From positions 1 through 44,526 of the forward strand of contig QCGA01000010.1 of assembly GCA_003280095.1 (NCBI GenBank): 44,526 nucleotides of DNA, read 5' to 3'. This DNA is from Prochlorococcus sp. AG-363-O16 (GTDB lineage Bacteria; Cyanobacteriota; Cyanobacteriia; PCC-6307; Cyanobiaceae). A model generated the notes under the pieces. It was not told the DNA's origin. It worked only from the letters and a program-made list of their open reading frames with translations, and did not search any database. Below are positions 43,016 through 44,526 of this stretch, one piece after another; the first letter of the stretch is position 1, and the number at the start of each line of letters is the position of its first letter. A program made the position numbers and the translations under genes.

Positions 43016-43073
43016 TGCCCACATGATGTGAATTTCTTAATACGATTACCTCAAGATCAAAGATATATTTGCT

Positions 43074-44526
43074 GTGATTGTCACCCAAACCATTTCTACA
43101 GCAAGCCATTCCAAGGAGCATGACCCAGTCAATTTCTCCGAAATAGTTGATGCCGGGATTCTCAAGCCCGGTCGCTATATCGGGAACGAACATGGTGTTA
43201 TAAAGCAAAACTGGAAGGATGCCATTGTCAGATGGGTACTTTGTTACCCGGAGCTGTATGAAATTGGTTCAAGCAATCTTGGACATATCATTCTTTACTC
43301 AATTTTAAATTCAATACCAGGACAACTATGTGATCGTGCATATCTACCAGGAGAAGATCTGGCAAACAAATTAAGGGAGCTGAACTGCAAATTATTTGCG
43401 ATTGAAAGTCGTCGACCTCTTTTGGCTTTTGATGTTTTAGGTTTCAACCTTAGCTATGAGCTTGGAGCTACAAATATTCTCGAGATTATTAACCTCGCAG
43501 GAATACCTCTTTATTCAAGAAAAAGAGGAGATCTCCCTCTCAATAATCCTCTTTCACCTCCCTTAATTTTTGCTGGTGGTCCTACTGCTACTAGCAACCC
43601 CGAACCTTTCACAGAATTTTTAGACTTTGTGGCATTAGGAGATGGAGAAGAGCTCCTTCCTGAAATAAGTCTTGTTATTAGAGAAGCTAAAGCTGCAGGG
43701 TATAAGAGATCGGAGGCCCTTAAGGATTTAGCCAACATTCCTGGCGTATATGTTCCATCTTTATATGCACCTGGAACAGATGGAATAACAATTGAACCAC
43801 TATTTCCAAATCTTCCCAAAAGACTTCTAAGAAGAGTTTCTAAACCAATACCCCATTATGGAATGGGATTAGTCCCAACCACAGAAGCAATTCACGACAG
43901 ACTCACTATAGAAATCCGCAGAGGCTGTACACGTGGTTGCAGATTCTGTCAGCCAGGAATGCTGACTCGTCCTGCAAGAGATGTTGAGCCAGAAGAAATC
44001 ATCAACGCAGTCGAAACGGGTATGGAAAAAACTGGGTACTCTGACTTTTCCCTTCTATCACTTAGTTGTAGCGATTACCTTTCTCTTCCTGCCGTCGGAG
44101 TGGAATTACGAAACCGATTGGCGGACCAAAATGTAACCCTCCAACTTCCCAGTCAAAGAGTCGATCGATTCGATGATGACATTGCACACATCCTAGGAGG
44201 CACAAGACAGGCAGGCCTTACGTTTGCGCCTGAAGCAGGCACACAACGTCTTAGAGACATAATCAACAAAGGTCTTACAGATGAAGATTTAATAAATGGC
44301 ATTCAAACAGCAATGGAACATGGCCATAAAAAAATCAAGCTCTATTTCATGATCGGCCTACCAGGAGAGACGGATAGGGATGTACTTGGAATTCCTGGCA
44401 CCTGCAAAATGTTGCAATCAAAGTGCAATTCAAAAGGAAACCTCAAATTAAATATCACCATAAGCAACTTCACTCCAAAACCTCATACACCTTTTCAATG
44501 GCATAGCGTCTCTACTGAGGAATTTA
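43074..44526 (+). CDS. B12-binding/radical SAM protein (TIGR03960-type), 3'-truncated by window edge
   Basis: Open frame running off the right end. I start it at GTG 43074, since an in-frame TAA lies at 43038-43040 and no ATG is near; the protein then reads MIVTQTISTAS and continues to PGRYIGNE, which matches the usual start region of this family. The N-terminal part (CYPELYEIGSSNLG, FAIESRRPLLAFD, GGPTATSNPEPF, LGDGEELL) is the B12-binding-like domain. The radical SAM motif is CTRGCRFC, at Cys285, Cys289 and Cys292. A PEAGTQRLR segment follows. Complete relatives carry a C-terminal DUF2344 domain that would lie beyond the window. Substrate not established. Confidence 0.85.
   Translation, partial: MIVTQTISTASHSKEHDPVNFSEIVDAGILKPGRYIGNEHGVIKQNWKDAIVRWVLCYPELYEIGSSNLGHIILYSILNSIPGQLCDRAYLPGEDLANKLRELNCKLFAIESRRPLLAFDVLGFNLSYELGATNILEIINLAGIPLYSRKRGDLPLNNPLSPPLIFAGGPTATSNPEPFTEFLDFVALGDGEELLPEISLVIREAKAAGYKRSEALKDLANIPGVYVPSLYAPGTDGITIEPLFPNLPKRLLRRVSKPIPHYGMGLVPTTEAIHDRLTIEIRRGCTRGCRFCQPGMLTRPARDVEPEEIINAVETGMEKTGYSDFSLLSLSCSDYLSLPAVGVELRNRLADQNVTLQLPSQRVDRFDDDIAHILGGTRQAGLTFAPEAGTQRLRDIINKGLTDEDLINGIQTAMEHGHKKIKLYFMIGLPGETDRDVLGIPGTCKMLQSKCNSKGNLKLNITISNFTPKPHTPFQWHSVSTEEF

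Overview
This window looks like the chromosome of a marine picocyanobacterium, most probably a low-light Prochlorococcus or a close relative. The evidence is an rpoC split into rpoC1 and rpoC2, a psbA gene for photosystem II D1, a tiny high-light-inducible (Hli) gene, Ycf35/DUF2997/DUF3493 family proteins, LL-diaminopimelate aminotransferase, a cyanobacterial-type ClpS, and the marine-cyanobacterial biotin cluster with bioK. Base composition is roughly 40% GC in the six lines I counted by hand. Genes are tightly packed, with many 1-4 nt stop/start overlaps and small convergent overlaps. I saw no transposase, integrase, CRISPR array or rRNA gene.

Layout. 1-3.9 kb holds the 3' part of fumarase (fumC), then a convergent Ski2-like RNA helicase. 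4.0-8.7 kb is a plus-strand biotin operon, bioF-bioK-bioC-bioD-bioA, covering the pathway from methyl-protected malonyl starter to dethiobiotin; bioB is not here. 8.8-10.2 kb holds a membrane J-domain protein divergent from rsmG. 10.2-26.0 kb is one long minus-strand block. In transcription order it reads rpoB, rpoC1, rpoC2, a small hli gene coupled to rlmN, a sodium:solute symporter, a very small membrane ORF, a HEAT-repeat protein, DUF2997, ycf35, a one-cluster ferredoxin and an aldo/keto reductase. rpsT and tatD lie just upstream of rpoB on the same strand.

27.6-30.99 kb holds hisD (plus) converging on rpiA, and an HtrA/Deg protease. 31.0-36.7 kb is the translation/transcription operon rimP-nusA-ylxR-infB, preceded by a short GC-rich segment that can fold into competing helices. 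36.8-38.5 kb is a photosystem II neighbourhood: a DUF3493 membrane protein, tRNA-Thr(CGT), and psbA with a strong terminator and 5' leader hairpins. 38.9-44.5 kb holds a B12-type radical SAM protein, a CPBP membrane protease, clpS, dapL, and a second B12/radical SAM protein cut by the window edge.

Most of the window is conserved housekeeping. I did not find a clear-cut new multi-gene system. The leads worth a second look are the structured rimP leader, the HEAT/DUF2997/Ycf35/ferredoxin/aldo-keto reductase cluster, the hli-rlmN coupled pair, a small membrane ORF without a normal start codon, and the uncharacterised radical SAM gene next to psbA.
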